From: Diorhabda sublineata
Taxonomy: Eukaryota > Arthropoda > Insecta > Coleoptera > Chrysomelidae
NCBI RefSeq assembly: GCF_026230105.1
Contig: NC_079484.1
Span: 10,059,805-10,123,804 of the forward strand
DNA length: 64,000 bases
Reading direction: 5' to 3'
Made by a program: the position numbers and the translations under genes. The notes beneath the pieces were generated by a model. It saw only the letters and a list, made by a program, of their open reading frames with translations. It searched no databases and was not told the origin of the DNA. Of this stretch, positions 22,570 through 33,809 are shown piece by piece (positions within the stretch are counted from its first letter, which is position 1; the number at the start of each line of letters is the position of its first letter).

Positions 22570-24745
22570 CGCTGAAGAAAAGGAAGTAGATATTATGTTC
22601 ATAAGGGAAACAGGGCAACTCAATTTAGACGGACCTAACAGAAAGACAAAATTTAGTTACGAGAAACTGAAAAGATAGTAATTGACAACACCGGCAAAGG
22701 ATTTGCATGGATCAAGAACGGCAACATTGCGTATATTAGTTGCTCTTTTCAACCCATTACCACCGGTGAATCAAACAGCATTACTATTTTACTTGCTGGA
22801 TAGGGAGATAAATGGCAAAATACCCAAAGTAGCGTTATATTCGGAAGAGACAGTTAGGAATTCTAAAGGTTTTGAATGGAGATCCGAGGACGCTAAAATT
22901 CCTAGATATGACATCCAGACTCGGACTAGAGGTGTTAAACGACGGTACAACGAATTTTAGAAGAGGACGTTTTCGAAGAAGAACGCAAAGAGAAGCTAGA
23001 CTGAAGTAGATAGATGTAAAAATTAACAGCGAGCAGCGAGGAGGCAACTCAGTCAGCCATCAAAAAGAGTAAAAAAACGTTTATAAAATCCTTGAGGAAT
23101 AAGGTATAAAATTATACTTAAGAAATGAAGTATGTAAAATTATTACCATGAGATGTCGGAGGCGATGGTTGCAGCTATTTTTCCTGTACACGAAGAGATA
23201 TTAATACGGAAAAAAGACGGCAGCATAACTATATTTACGAAGGAAGAATTAACAAAAATAGTGGGATCTATAAAAAATCATGGAACGACATGGCCTGAAA
23301 TTCTTAAACTTGTGGTAGAAATAGCTGTCTCATCAATACTTCGCATTTATAAAACATGTCTGAAAATTGAAACTTTCCCAGAAAGGTGAAAAAGGCAGAA
23401 ACTAGTTCTTATCGCTAAAGTAAAAGTGGATCCAAACAATGAATCAGGAAATTGGCATGTATGTATGCTAGACACAAAGTTCAAAGCTTCAACAAACAGT
23501 GAAAGCTAGTGGCGAAGTATCTGATAGGCAATTTGGTTTTCGAAGGGGCAAATCAACTGCCGATGTGGTTTCAGTAGGAAAAGAAACGTTTCAGATAGAA
23601 CAAGGGAATAATCAACACTCGAAGGAGATTATTCTACTGGCAACCATCGACGTTAGGAATGCTTTCAATTACTTGAGCCACAAAAGGGACAATATCCTAT
23701 TACGATAGTGTCAGACTAGAGATACCAAACGCATGCTACCTTGTAAGCTATGCCGGTGACATCACTGAAAGGGGCAAAGAAAAAATTCAAGATAAGCTAA
23801 CTAGTGCCAAGCGAATTCTGTTCAGATGGTTCAATTACCATGGACTATCGCTAGCGGAGGAAAAGACCGATATGATCTTTTTGCCAAGGAGTAGAAGGCA
23901 AAGTTTGACGACAAGCCATGAAATTCGTAGGACTCTCCATCGAGACGAAAGAATTTTTGAAGAAGTTTTGGAGAACATACTAGGAAAGGAACAGACAAAG
24001 CATCAACAATCACACAATCGCTAATGCGACTAACTAGAAATATCGGGGGTCCGACTGCTACCAAAAGGAGACTGTTCATGTTAGTCACAAATTTAATACT
24101 TCTGTGAGTCGAAAAGATATGAAGACTACGTAGATGCAGATCCACCGCAAAAGAATAGTCAGGGTTCAGCGCTGAGCAGTTTACACCGCTCAATATCGGA
24201 TCCAGCAGTATTAGTCATTGCGGAAACCATCGCAGTAAATCTGCTAGCACTCGAACGCAGGATAATATACAAGAGAATACGTAATGAGGAAAACGCAATG
24301 AAATCATCAACAAAACCAAAATCGCAAACTAAGAGAGAGTCGTGACCATGGAAAAATGTAAGCAGAGGATCAACGAAGTTATGTGTCATAGGTTGGATAG
24401 AGAAAAATCACGTCGAGGTAAAATATGTCTCGACCCAGGTACTCTCTGAACACGCTTATTTTCGATCCCGCCTATTTAAACGACGAAAAGCCACAATTGT
24501 ATTGCTTGCGGACAATACAGAACACACATTCTTCATATACAGTTACAACGTGAAATACTATAAAAAAGATCAGAAAATTCACTCCCGAGAATCGTTTGGA
24601 TTATGATCATGAAAGAAGAGAATTCGGACGCCGCAGCTGAGTACGTGGAGACAATTCTACGGACGAAGAAACAGTTTGTTCACCCAATTACGTAAAGCAA
24701 AAGCTAAAGATATCGCAGAACAACGAATGAACAGAACAAATGCCA
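22570..24745 (+). pseudogene. R1-clade LINE pol relic (endonuclease, RT and C-terminus)
   Basis: The order of blocks is that of R1-clade pol. Endonuclease pieces read GKGFAWIKNGNIAYISCSF (about 22690-22750) and SRLGLEVLNDGTTNF (about 22915-22960). RT pieces read FPERWKRQKLVLIAKVK, DRQFGFRRGKSTADVVS (about 23525) and LATIDVRNAFNY. The catalytic box YADD is mutated to YAGD (23749-23760) and follows a deletion inside the palm. It continues FRWFNYHGLSLAEEKT, the VLVIAETIAVNLLALERR block (about 24210) and a C-terminal stretch with AYFRSRLFK and HTFFIYS (about 24450-24545). Multiple frameshifts are present. Over 2 kb survives, making this the longest LINE in the window. Confidence 0.8.
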
Positions 24746-25870
24746 ATTAAGCGAATAACCGTAATTCTGTGGAATGCTAACACGTTCAGGATGGGAGCCT
24801 CAAAGAGGTTTAGCTCAAAGAGGAAGGGTTCTAGTGATATAAGTGTAGTACAGCCCCACACACTGGTTGGTCTCGTACGGCCACTGATGGTGCGAGTATG
24901 CATTTCCTACCTCTTATGATAAAAACACTGCCCTCAACTAGTGATCTACTCAACCCAACGTTGATTTTATAATTTGAGGCATTTCTGGAAAATTTATTAA
25001 ATAATTACTTTTATAAAAATACATTCACTATATTTTTTTATCACGCCTCGTATTTCTTTTCATAAAATAGTTCGATAATGTACTGAAAAATATCGTTTTA
25101 TTGTTACAATTCCGGAAATTGAAACTCCATGCGATATCTTCTACAATATTTAACATCCAATCAAAACTATTTTAAGAAACATGAAGCGAGAGAAAGATTC
25201 TATATACACGAGCAAATGGTTTTGAATCACTTCGAAATAAATGTAGTTCTATAAGTATAAATAAAAAAGAATATTAAATTCTAACCGAACCGACCTTGAG
25301 AAATAAAACGAATCAGGTGGATCTAAATGGTAACGAACCTTCGTTAAGGTCAGTAACGTTTTTATAAACCACTTTTTTCTTTATAGGGTTGTTTACCTGA
25401 AAAATAGGCATTGCTCCACATAATGATCTTGAATGAGATAGAGATTTCGCTTATTTTTATAATTCTAGTATAATTCTCCGTGTAAATTTTCAAGATATTA
25501 TTGTAGATATTATGTATACAGAAGTGGATAAGAGAGCTGAGAAAATTAATTGCACGGAATATGAATGAAATAAAAACAAGTGTTCTGTCCAGCAAAAGAA
25601 CAAACAACAGAATTAATTAATAAAGAAGTGAGACAAGTCGACTACTATCTGCAACATTATTTAATCTGTCGCTCGAAAAGGAATTCAAGAAACAGCGGAG
25701 GTGAAAACATTGCCTGTACGAACAATATCAGAAATATAATGAAAAGTATGTTGAAGGAACTGACCTCAGGGGTCATAAATAAATGAAAATAAAACAATAA
25801 TTATGAGGTATTGAAAAAAAATTGAGAGGGGAACAAGTATAATTAGGAAATATGAGTTTGCAGAAGTATC
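24746..25870. other. AT-rich stretch, no gene recognised
   Basis: The ORF at 25580-25786 has no motif. It shares only a short string (EQTTEL) with an equally unassigned ORF at 49819-50088, too short to mean much. Confidence 0.4.
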
Positions 25871-25879
25871 ATCATCATC

Positions 25880-27110
25880 AAGTCTTTCAATCCTTTTTGT
25901 TGGAAGTGGATTACTCCTCGATTTCTAGTTTTTATTTTCTTTATAGTTTGTCGTTTTGTTTTGGTCGCTTTTGTTATTATTTTTCATACTTTTCTTTTCG
26001 GTTCCGGCATTTTGCTCTCCAGTTTTCTATATTGAGTACTTTTATGTCTTCCTTTATTTCGTTTCTCCAAGTTTTTCTCCTTGGCCACAATGGGATCCAT
26101 TGCGTTATTATTTTGATCATTTCAATTAGTTTTCTTCTCATTATGTGCCGGCCTAGTTGATCCTTTGTGCTTTTATGTATCTCACTATATTCTCCTTCCC
26201 CAGTTTCTCTCTATTTCTTCGTTTTTCTTTGCTCTTCTTTCTTCTTCCTGTGCTATGTTTGGGCCTGTTATAGTTCTTATTATCTTTCTTTCGCTTCTTC
26301 TTCTTCTCTTTTATTGATTACTGTTGTTTCCATCGCATATGTGATTACTGGTCTTATTAGGATTTTCTACATTTCTATCTTCTTTTGTTTGGTTATGTTT
26401 TTGTTTTTTAGTAGATTTTTGTTTCTTTCATAGGCTTGATCTTATCTTATCTATTTTATCCTTTATCCTCTCTCTGGTTGTTTGTCCCAACGTTATTCCT
26501 AGATAGTTAAAGTTCGATACTATTTCAAAATTGTATTTGCTAGTTTTCAATTGGTTTGCTCTCCGTTCTGGTTTTCCTCCTATTTTCATATATTTTGTTT
26601 TTCTGCATTTATTTCCAGTCCGTAATTTCTTGCTTCTTCTTCTGATTTGTTAATCGATTTTATTAATTCCCACTGTCTATTTGCTACGATCGTTAAATCA
26701 TCTGCGTATGCTACTATCCGTATTGCATCTGTTATAATGTTTTTATTTTGTAGTACTGCATATCTCACAATGCCTTCCAGAATTATATTGAATAGCGTTG
26801 GTGACATTGGGTCTCCCTGCTTAACGTCCTTATTTCTGTGCGTTTTATCTGATGTTGTACGTTGGAATCTCACTCTAATGTTACTCTTATTTAGTATTAT
26901 TTCTATGTGTTTTCTCAATTTTTTTGGATATCCTTGTTTTTCTAATTCCTCTGTTATTTTCTCTCTTTTTATTGAGTCGAAAGCACTTCTGAAGTCAATA
27001 AAGACTATATGTATCTCTCTTTTATATTCCGCTGTCTTTTCTGTCATTTGATCTATAGTGTGGATTGCGTCTTCAGTTGATCTTCCTGGTCTAAAGTAGT
27101 TTTAATAATC
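25880..27110 (-). pseudogene. non-LTR retrotransposon reverse transcriptase (RTE-like, clade uncertain)
   Basis: The minus-strand frame starts YFRPGRSTEDAIHTIDQMTE (about 27100-27045) and runs open through 26586. It has IVFIDFRSAFDSIKREKI (block A, catalytic Asp), DVKQGDPMSPTLFNIILE, AYADDLTIVANR (about 26690-26710) and NYGLEINAEKQ. After frameshifts it continues FNYLGITLGQTTRERIKDKI (about 26500) and, further down, LGRHIMRRKLIEMIKIMQWDP (about 26095-26160). The catalytic residues of the RT are all present, so this is the best preserved RT core of the window. It lacks the endonuclease and thumb continuity. The opposite-strand ORFs at 25852-26433 and 26647-27051 are antisense shadows. Confidence 0.8.
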
Positions 27111-27119
27111 CCCTAGTTC

Positions 27120-30100
27120 CCTCGCAGAAGTATAAAACTTTCAATATGTAGAAATAATGATTTACAGCAATGGGGAAAGATGATCAGAAATACATAGAAC
27201 AAATAACAGCTAATAGAGCATATCAGTCAAACGGGAAGAACTGTATGGCACAGTGTATGGTGCAGTAACAATGCCAATGAATGAAAGAGAAGAGTAGGAT
27301 TTGAGAATTGGTGGTACAAGGAAGTTTATAACAACAATATTGGACAAACTATGTTTAATGAAAGCTAATACAGACAACGAATAAAATAAGAAGAATGTAA
27401 AAAAATAGATAAAAGAATGGAAGCAGAACGAACAAAACGAAGGTAAACACAACAGCCTTGTTAACGCTACAGTGGGATCCAAGAGGTAAGGAACAGATAA
27501 AATTGGTTAAAAAAAGTATAGGAAGAACTGAGTTGAATGGGAAAGGGAATAAAGATAGCGGAGACTGTGATAAACATGTTTTTCTTATAATTTGGATCTT
27601 TCTTTGGAGTATGGAGTATGGAGAATACTAATAATTAACTTGTAAACTAATTAATGATTTATGGCAAACATCACTCAAACTACAAATAAATGTGATGAAA
27701 ACTCTACACTAACAGTTTCAAAAGTAAAAAATCAGTGTATATACACTGTTGAGGTCCCTAAACTAATAAAATAATTGAAAATATTCCTCGATGGCGTTAG
27801 CCGAAAGGGGGATAAAAGTGTGAGAAATTGTGAATACCATAGACATCTTATACAGGACAGTTGTTTTAATCTTGGGTTTCCGTTTGCTCACAAGTTACCA
27901 GAACGAAATAATATGAGGAGTCTTGTGTAAATTCAACACAATATGGATGAGTCTTTCAGAACAGCGGGCGAGGTTTTGGATCCACCACAACAGAGCAGAT
28001 ATAAACCAGTAGTCAAAGCAATGATGGTGAATTAGTGCCAAACAAGACCAAAGTAGATGGAAATAATGGAGTATAGCGACCACGCCATGTGTAATTCTAC
28101 CGAAGTATTCATATAATATATCACAGGTATACTATAATTCATGACATATTAGATCTTTCGACCGTTTCCTCGAATAATTACCTCAATAAAACAATATTTA
28201 TTTGTCAACTGTCCTACATCTGGTCCAACGAATTCCCAAAGGTGTACGCAGTTAAATGGTAGGTTTTCTGTCATTAATTGTGTTCGAATATCAAGACTTA
28301 TTACTTATTGTCAGGTGTTAATTGTAATTAGGTACTTTGAAATTCAGCTATGTTCGCCCAGGAAAAAATAACGATTCCTAGGATAACAATTTACTGGGAT
28401 CGTAAAAAATATTAAAAAAGTAAATTCTATATACCTATTCAATAAACCAAATGAGCAAAACTTCAACTTAGAGGATTTTGAAGAAGTGGGATCCTCTAAA
28501 AATCGTCCTAGAAATATATGAGAGTAAGAAAGATCAAGCTAGTTGGCGAACTACGAAAGCGCGCGTTTTTAGACTTTTCAGACACGTACCGCATTTATAC
28601 ATAAGACATCTATCGAAAAACACTACCTTCCGTTTTGTCGTAGAGAGCCATTTCGAGCTTGTAAGAAAATGGGGAAAAAGGGAAAAATGGAAAAGGAAGT
28701 CCTAGACAGTGAATAATTTCGAGTAAACGAAAAAATTATTCTGACAGTTTCCGTATTGGTAATCAGACATAGATCTATTGTATCTATGTCTGATTCTGAT
28801 CTATGTATAGTAATTTAATTTTTATATCAAGAATGATTCTTTAGATATTAGTTTTATTATAGCCAGAAGCGTCTTTTTTAGTTTTTTTTAGCAATTATTC
28901 ATTCTAATAATTTTTTAGAAAAAAGTAAAAGGTCAAGTACAATCACTACCCATGACTTGAACGTATATGAGCAAATTTATTGCCCAATTTAAACTTTTCA
29001 ATATATGCTAATTCTCTAATATCAATTACTAATAAACAGGTTACGTGCTTAGTAAGGTACGTTGAACTTAATAAAAGATTTTTGTTTTTTCACACAATTT
29101 CAAGGTAGCTTTTAATAATAATGAGAAAAAACAGTAGCGGTCAGATTTGATTTATGATCCGTTGGTGCTTTCAGATTGGTTTGATCTTTATTACCGTGAA
29201 TTATAAAATATCGTAGAGAACCTATGTGAAATGTAATGAAGTGTAACGTAATTAGTGTAGCATTTATATAATCTTTTACCGCATAATTATTGTAATTTGA
29301 GTACCCAATTTTCAATATGGAGTTCGATATTATCATACCAGAAGCTTGGTAATATTTTTTAGGAATGACGGGGACACAGTCGCACGCCGATAATAAGTTA
29401 ATGTAGTAGAAAATATAAAGAAATTGTAGATGGCTCCATCTATGTTGTTACCGATTGAACTATACAAGTGTTTCTGGGAACAGTTGGCTACACACTTTGG
29501 AAAATCCTTCTACCATGGTCTGGAACATCAAAATGTTGCAAAATTTTTCTGTATAGAAATGAATACCTAAAGTTTTCATCTGAGATACCCCAAAAAAGCA
29601 AGAAAAGATATAAAAATAAAACACAACAGGAGTTTACTTGGGATGTTTTAAATGGTGGAAGTCATTCATGACCATCAAAGATAAATACAATAAAACTTAA
29701 CTACCATATATATATTTATATTATATTATTTGAATTTGTTAAGGATGAAGGAGAAAACGCAATTGTCACGATTTTCTATTGATCACGTATATCCTCGACT
29801 GCATCTTTTTGATTGAGCAGTCGAAAAAGATGATGTAAGTAGTGGTTTAATAATAAAATTGTAGGATTGGGAATCTTATTCGGGTATTTAACTGAATTAA
29901 GTTGAGATTTATTTTTAGGAACATTAATTCAAAATTTGAAAATCGTTTAACCTAGATTATGCAATCTTAATTATCACGGGTTTAATACTACGCATGGTTC
30001 CAACTAATTTTCTGATATTATTTTCTTCCTTTATAGTTCCTTCTTTTTATAGTTAGCCATTTTTGAATTTCAGATTTTTTAACCGCCATCTTCGCCATCT

Positions 30101-30150
30101 ATAATTGCCTTGATTCCATTTTCATCGCCATTGATTCATACTGCTTAATA
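27120..30150. other. no gene recognised; short hairpin at 28761-28795
   Basis: Several ORFs of 60-90 codons (27210-27482 minus, 28478-28705 plus, 29468-29671 plus) lack known motifs. A perfect 14-bp inverted repeat, AATCAGACATAGAT with its complement around a 7-base loop, lies at 28761-28795. Confidence 0.4.
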
Positions 30151-30154
30151 CTTT

Positions 30155-30460
30155 TTCAGACGACGCCATTTGAAAGTTGTTCGTTCTGTATTCATTTACA
30201 TACCGAAAGATACGTTTTGAGCGTTCAATGTAGTGAAAGTGACAGTTCCGTACTGCAAAACATTTTCGGGACGCTCTGGAGTAGACAAGTTTAACTTCCT
30301 TAAATGTGACTCTAGCCACATCAATATTGACAGTTGACAGATTCACTTCGATAATTTTGCATAACTTAAAATTTTTAATTTTCTGGAATTATTAGTTTTA
30401 TCCGAAGTTTTGTCTAAATTAATGAATAACAATGAATGATGATGAAAAAGAAAATTAATA
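30155..30460 (+). repeat. unidentified dispersed repeat X, copy 1
   Basis: About 300 bp here are very similar (few mismatches per 50 bases by eye) to 39419-39722 in the same orientation. Both end with a short ORF start reading MNDD(D/E)KEN on the plus strand; in this copy the frame stops at once. The minus-strand ORFs 30122-30346 and 39406-39612 resemble each other only because of the repeat. It probably represents the 5' non-coding end plus start codon of a transposon or gene that I cannot identify. Confidence 0.6.
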
Positions 30461-30469
30461 AATTAAAAA

Positions 30470-31350
30470 TGACATTGCAAATATCATTAAGTACATTATA
30501 TATATTTATAATAAATAAAATATTCATAAATTCTGAATTATTTATTTTCTTTCCTCAGTGTAATTGAAAGAGTTTGGATCTTATGCGTCGTCAAAAAAAT
30601 GTTGTGTACGCCGCGGCTGAAATACTACTTTGTTAGACTCTTCTGTAGCTCACCTCTCTTCGTTCGTCTCGCAATTTTCAGATTGGTCCAACAAAGTACC
30701 ACTTTCAGTCCTTGGCATACAAATAACTATTTCGAACCAATAACATTGGTAATAACTAACCTGTTTTGATTCAAGTAGCAATAAGACAATATCGACAAAA
30801 CAATCTTCTGATTCTATTTGAAGAATGATGTTTAAGTAAACAGAAAAATTCTTTTGATTGGTCCTAAATAATAAATCTTCCAGTTGCACCTTATCTTTAA
30901 GAATCTGGTTTGCATATGTTCTCTTTTTCAAAACAAATATGTTTTTAGATTAGGTCCTTTTGGTATTTTGATAAAAGAAGACACTGTATATGATCCTACT
31001 AAAAGAAGTTTTCACTTCTTAAGAAAAATGCAACAGTTTGCGACAAGAAATGTTTTTATTGAGAAACTTATTGATGCATTGTGTTTCATTTTTAAATTAT
31101 TTATACGGCCCGTTACCTGGGACTTATGAGTTAACTATATGATTCATTAAAAAAACGACTAGAAGCTATTACAACAAATGTCAAACATTAGCTTTTATTT
31201 GCTCTTCAATTATTGTCTTCATAAGTATATATATTCCGCTCTTCCAAAAGAGAAAAAATTAAAATACATTAGTGGCGAAATTTTGAAAACCACTAGGTAC
31301 ATGCAAATGAACCAAATTAACTTACTAACCGATTGATTTTTATTTTTTTT
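30470..31350. other. AT-rich stretch, no gene recognised
   Basis: ORFs 30650-30931 (minus) and 30884-31129 (plus) overlap antisense and show no motif. Nothing else supported. Confidence 0.4.
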
Positions 31351-31359
31351 TTCAAACAA

Positions 31360-32230
31360 TACTTCAAGAGCCTATTAACTAAAAAGAGACCAGAATTTAA
31401 CGTAGATGAGAACACTATAATGAATACCATTTCATCTCCACTAAAAGTTAGTAAAAAAGAAATCAAGGACGTTTGTAAGTCCATGTAAAATCGAAAAACT
31501 CCCAGGACTAGATGATATCCCTGTCGAGCCGATTAAATCCGGAAGCGAGACACTATACGAACATATCAGAAAATTTTCCCAGGAATGTATAAGCGGCTCG
31601 AATATACCAAGGAAAAGGAAAATCTCCATAAAGTGTCAATCTACAAGAATGCCACAGAGAGCGATTATTGCGAGTGGTCAGTGCAATCAGCAGAAGGTTC
31701 GGCAAAATGGTGAAAACCAAAATCCAAAGAGAGTATAAGGCCCTTGAGACCTTATCTGCTGGTTTCAGAGCCAGCAGATCTACAGTAGATCACTTATATT
31801 GTGTTACACAAGTGATCGAAAAAAAGTTGCAATAGAACAAACAATCCATTTATTATATGTGGATCTATAGAAAGTATATATCAGTTTTAGTCAGTAAATT
31901 GTGGAAAACGCTAGAACAAACAAATATCATTGATGAGTTGATAAAAGTAGTCTAAAGAACATCCAAAAATAATAAAGAAAAATAGAGGATAGATTGATTA
32001 GATGAGAGGTCTAAAGCAAGGTATTACCTCTTGCCAACGCTATTCAATATCTACATGGAGTTGGGTCGCAGACGATCACACAGGATATGATGATTTAAGC
32101 TATATGACTTGAAAGATCATATGAGAGTACAAGAAATGGGGCTCGAAGTTAACGTAAAACAATTGAACGTATGTGCCACGGAGCAAAAGTGCAGAGCATC
32201 GACGAGGAGGAAGCAAATAAAACACAGCGA
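31360..32230 (+). pseudogene. RTE-like LINE reverse transcriptase relic
   Basis: Plus-strand blocks with frameshifts: YFKSLLTKKRPEFNVDENT, VSKKEIKDVCKSM, LPGLDDIPVEPIKSGSE (about 31500-31550), a block equivalent to AGFRAGRSTVDHLFCVTQVI (about 31760-31820), EQTIHLLYVDL (about 31840-31870) and MRGLKQGITS (about 32005). These follow the fingers-to-palm order of RTE-like pol, with the first catalytic Asp in LLYVDL. The YADD region is degraded to a string of stops after 32050. A dead copy. It abuts A-rich sequence and family Z copy 1. Confidence 0.7.
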
Positions 32231-32344
32231 GGAATACAAGTAGCTAGCGATGAAAATAAAACAAAACAGAACATTCGATACAGCAATCAAATAAAGAAAT
32301 ATACAGGACAGAAAAGCTATATATTTGAATGAAAGATTATAGAA

Positions 32345-33250
32345 CTAAACAAATCGAGAGAAAAATGTTTTATTGTCACAAAATGTTTACAATTTGTAGA
32401 CAAAAGTTTGTAAAAATTAAAAAAAACAAAAATAACTGGATAAAGATACAAATAAAACAAAATTTCTATATACAGAAGAAAAACACAATGAAAAACAAAA
32501 TGTTAGGTAATAATTAGTATATAAGTCCATAGCAAAATTAAATCAGTATGTAGCATGCCCTGAATTAAATATTATTATTATAATAGAGGTCGTTAAGAAA
32601 AAAGAAAGCACTTTCCAGCAAATATGCTCTCAAATTATTGCGGAATGCGGGAAAAAATGATATCGATTTGATTTCAATCGGCAAGTGATTCTGCATTGTT
32701 CTCTCATTGTGAAATATTGAGCCCTTAACTAATTCTAAGCTTGGAGTAGGTAGATAAAGGTCGTGTTCCGCGTTCCTAAGTGGATGTTTCTGAAATTGGA
32801 GAACCGTGCTAACCAATTAGGCGAACGAATAAGGAATGAAGAGTCAGAATTTTTAATCTTTTAAAGAGCTCCCTGCACTGAGCCCTGCTGTTTAGTCCGA
32901 GTAAATATCTAACAACTCCCTTTTGTAGTTTGATGATTCGCTCAAATTGAGTCGCACCATACGCACCCCAGTAGACTGTTAAGGAGATTGGATACTGATC
33001 TCATCGCAAAACAGGAAGAACAAGCCCTAAGAATTTTACAGATTCAACGAAGCCAATTTTGGTGTTATTTGATAAAAAACTTTGGTTTTAGAAACGATGG
33101 GAGAGAGAGAGAAGACTGAGCATTGGGGCACTCCACATTCTCTTGACTTGTAAGAAAATATCGTTGTATCAACCATTACAAGCTGACTTCTATTGGTAAT
33201 CACAAAATCACAAAAAGTTGTTGCACTCCATTGATGGTTGTGTAGACTAG
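32345..33250 (-). pseudogene. family Z LINE copy 1 (CR1/Jockey group), 3' part
   Basis: Read on the minus strand: VITNRSQLVMVDTTIF, ECGVPQCSV (mutated GVPQGSVLGP, about 33130), TQFERIIKLQKGVVRYLLGL (about 32950), HDLYLPTPSLELVKGSIFHN and HLPIEIKSISFFPAFRNN (ORF 32816-32565). A 3' UTR runs to GACAATAAAACAT near 32350. RT block and thumb are fused by a deletion that removes the YADD box. Copies 2 and 3 (43.7-45.2 and 48.6-49.4 kb) share both the coding tail and the 3' UTR. The plus-strand ORF 32329-32517 is antisense to this 3' UTR. Confidence 0.7.
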
Positions 33251-33255
33251 AGAGG

Positions 33256-33256
<1 letters not shown>

Positions 33257-33320
<64 letters not shown>
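33257..33320. repeat. (TA)n microsatellite
   Basis: An almost pure TA dinucleotide run of about 60 bp, followed by nine T's. On the minus strand this is poly-A then (TA)n directly after the 3' end of the inserted Jockey fragment, so it probably grew from that element's tail. Confidence 0.9.
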
Positions 33321-33321
<1 letters not shown>

Positions 33322-33329
33322 TTTTTTTT

Positions 33330-33720
33330 AATTTAGATCACTCTATGAGGTCTTCTGGTCAGCGTCTTTTCAATCTTCTCTGATCCATTGGATCAGTTGT
33401 AAAGCTTGGATATTAGTGGATTTTGGTAATTTTCGTTGCGGTTTTTGTTTCTTAAAACTAATGTCTGAATAACCTCATTGATGGTTGGAATATCGAGGTC
33501 TGTGTGTAATATGTGATTGCATATAAACCATGGGGTATTAGCTATTATGCGAAGTATTTTAGATTGAAAAGTTTGTAGTATCTTGGTGTTAGATGGTTTA
33601 CTGCAACCCTATAGCTTTATGCCATATGTCCATATTAGTTTTAGGATGATTTTGTACATAAGTATCTTATTTTCCATTGTTAACTGCGATCGTCTGCCGA
33701 TTAGTCAGTAGCCTGTAATC
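33330..33720 (-). mobile_element. Jockey-like LINE 3' fragment inserted in family Z copy 1
   Basis: Minus-strand reading with few stops: RLIGRRSQLTMENKILMYKI, LIWTYGIKL, GCSKPSNTKILQTFQSKI, WFICNHILHTDLDIPTINE. This is the same Jockey tail as at 2530-2860 and 6330-6660, and better preserved. Its 3' end runs into poly-A/(TA)n at 33257-33320. On either side lie similar 56-bp stretches of family Z (about 33195-33250 and 33747-33803), as expected for an insertion with target duplication or for two adjacent copies. Confidence 0.65.
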
Positions 33721-33744
33721 GTAGTACTGCAACGAAAGCCTTAG

Positions 33745-33805
33745 AAAAATCACAATAAGTTGTTGCAGTGGACTGATGGTTGTTTAGGCTAGAGTAGACA
33801 TTTTT
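33745..33805 (-). pseudogene. family Z LINE copy 1, 5' remnant beyond the Jockey insertion
   Basis: Minus strand reads NNHQSTATTYCDFSKAF, the RT block with the first catalytic Asp (DFSKAFD in family Z copy 2). The first half of this stretch repeats at 33195-33250 (HNHQWSATTFCDF). Nothing recognisable extends beyond it. Confidence 0.5.
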
Positions 33806-33809
33806 TTTT

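Noticed and set aside
25852..27051. Plus-strand Ser/Phe/Leu-rich ORFs (25852-26160, 26167-26433, 26647-27051) resembling membrane proteins
   Set aside because: They are antisense to the LINE reverse transcriptase on the minus strand, which has all the catalytic motifs.
28761..28795. Perfect 14-bp hairpin considered as a terminator or miRNA-like precursor
   Set aside because: The arm is too short for a miRNA precursor, and no transcription unit is visible around it.
32329..32517. Lys/Asn-rich plus-strand ORF
   Set aside because: Antisense to the 3' UTR of family Z copy 1 and low in complexity.
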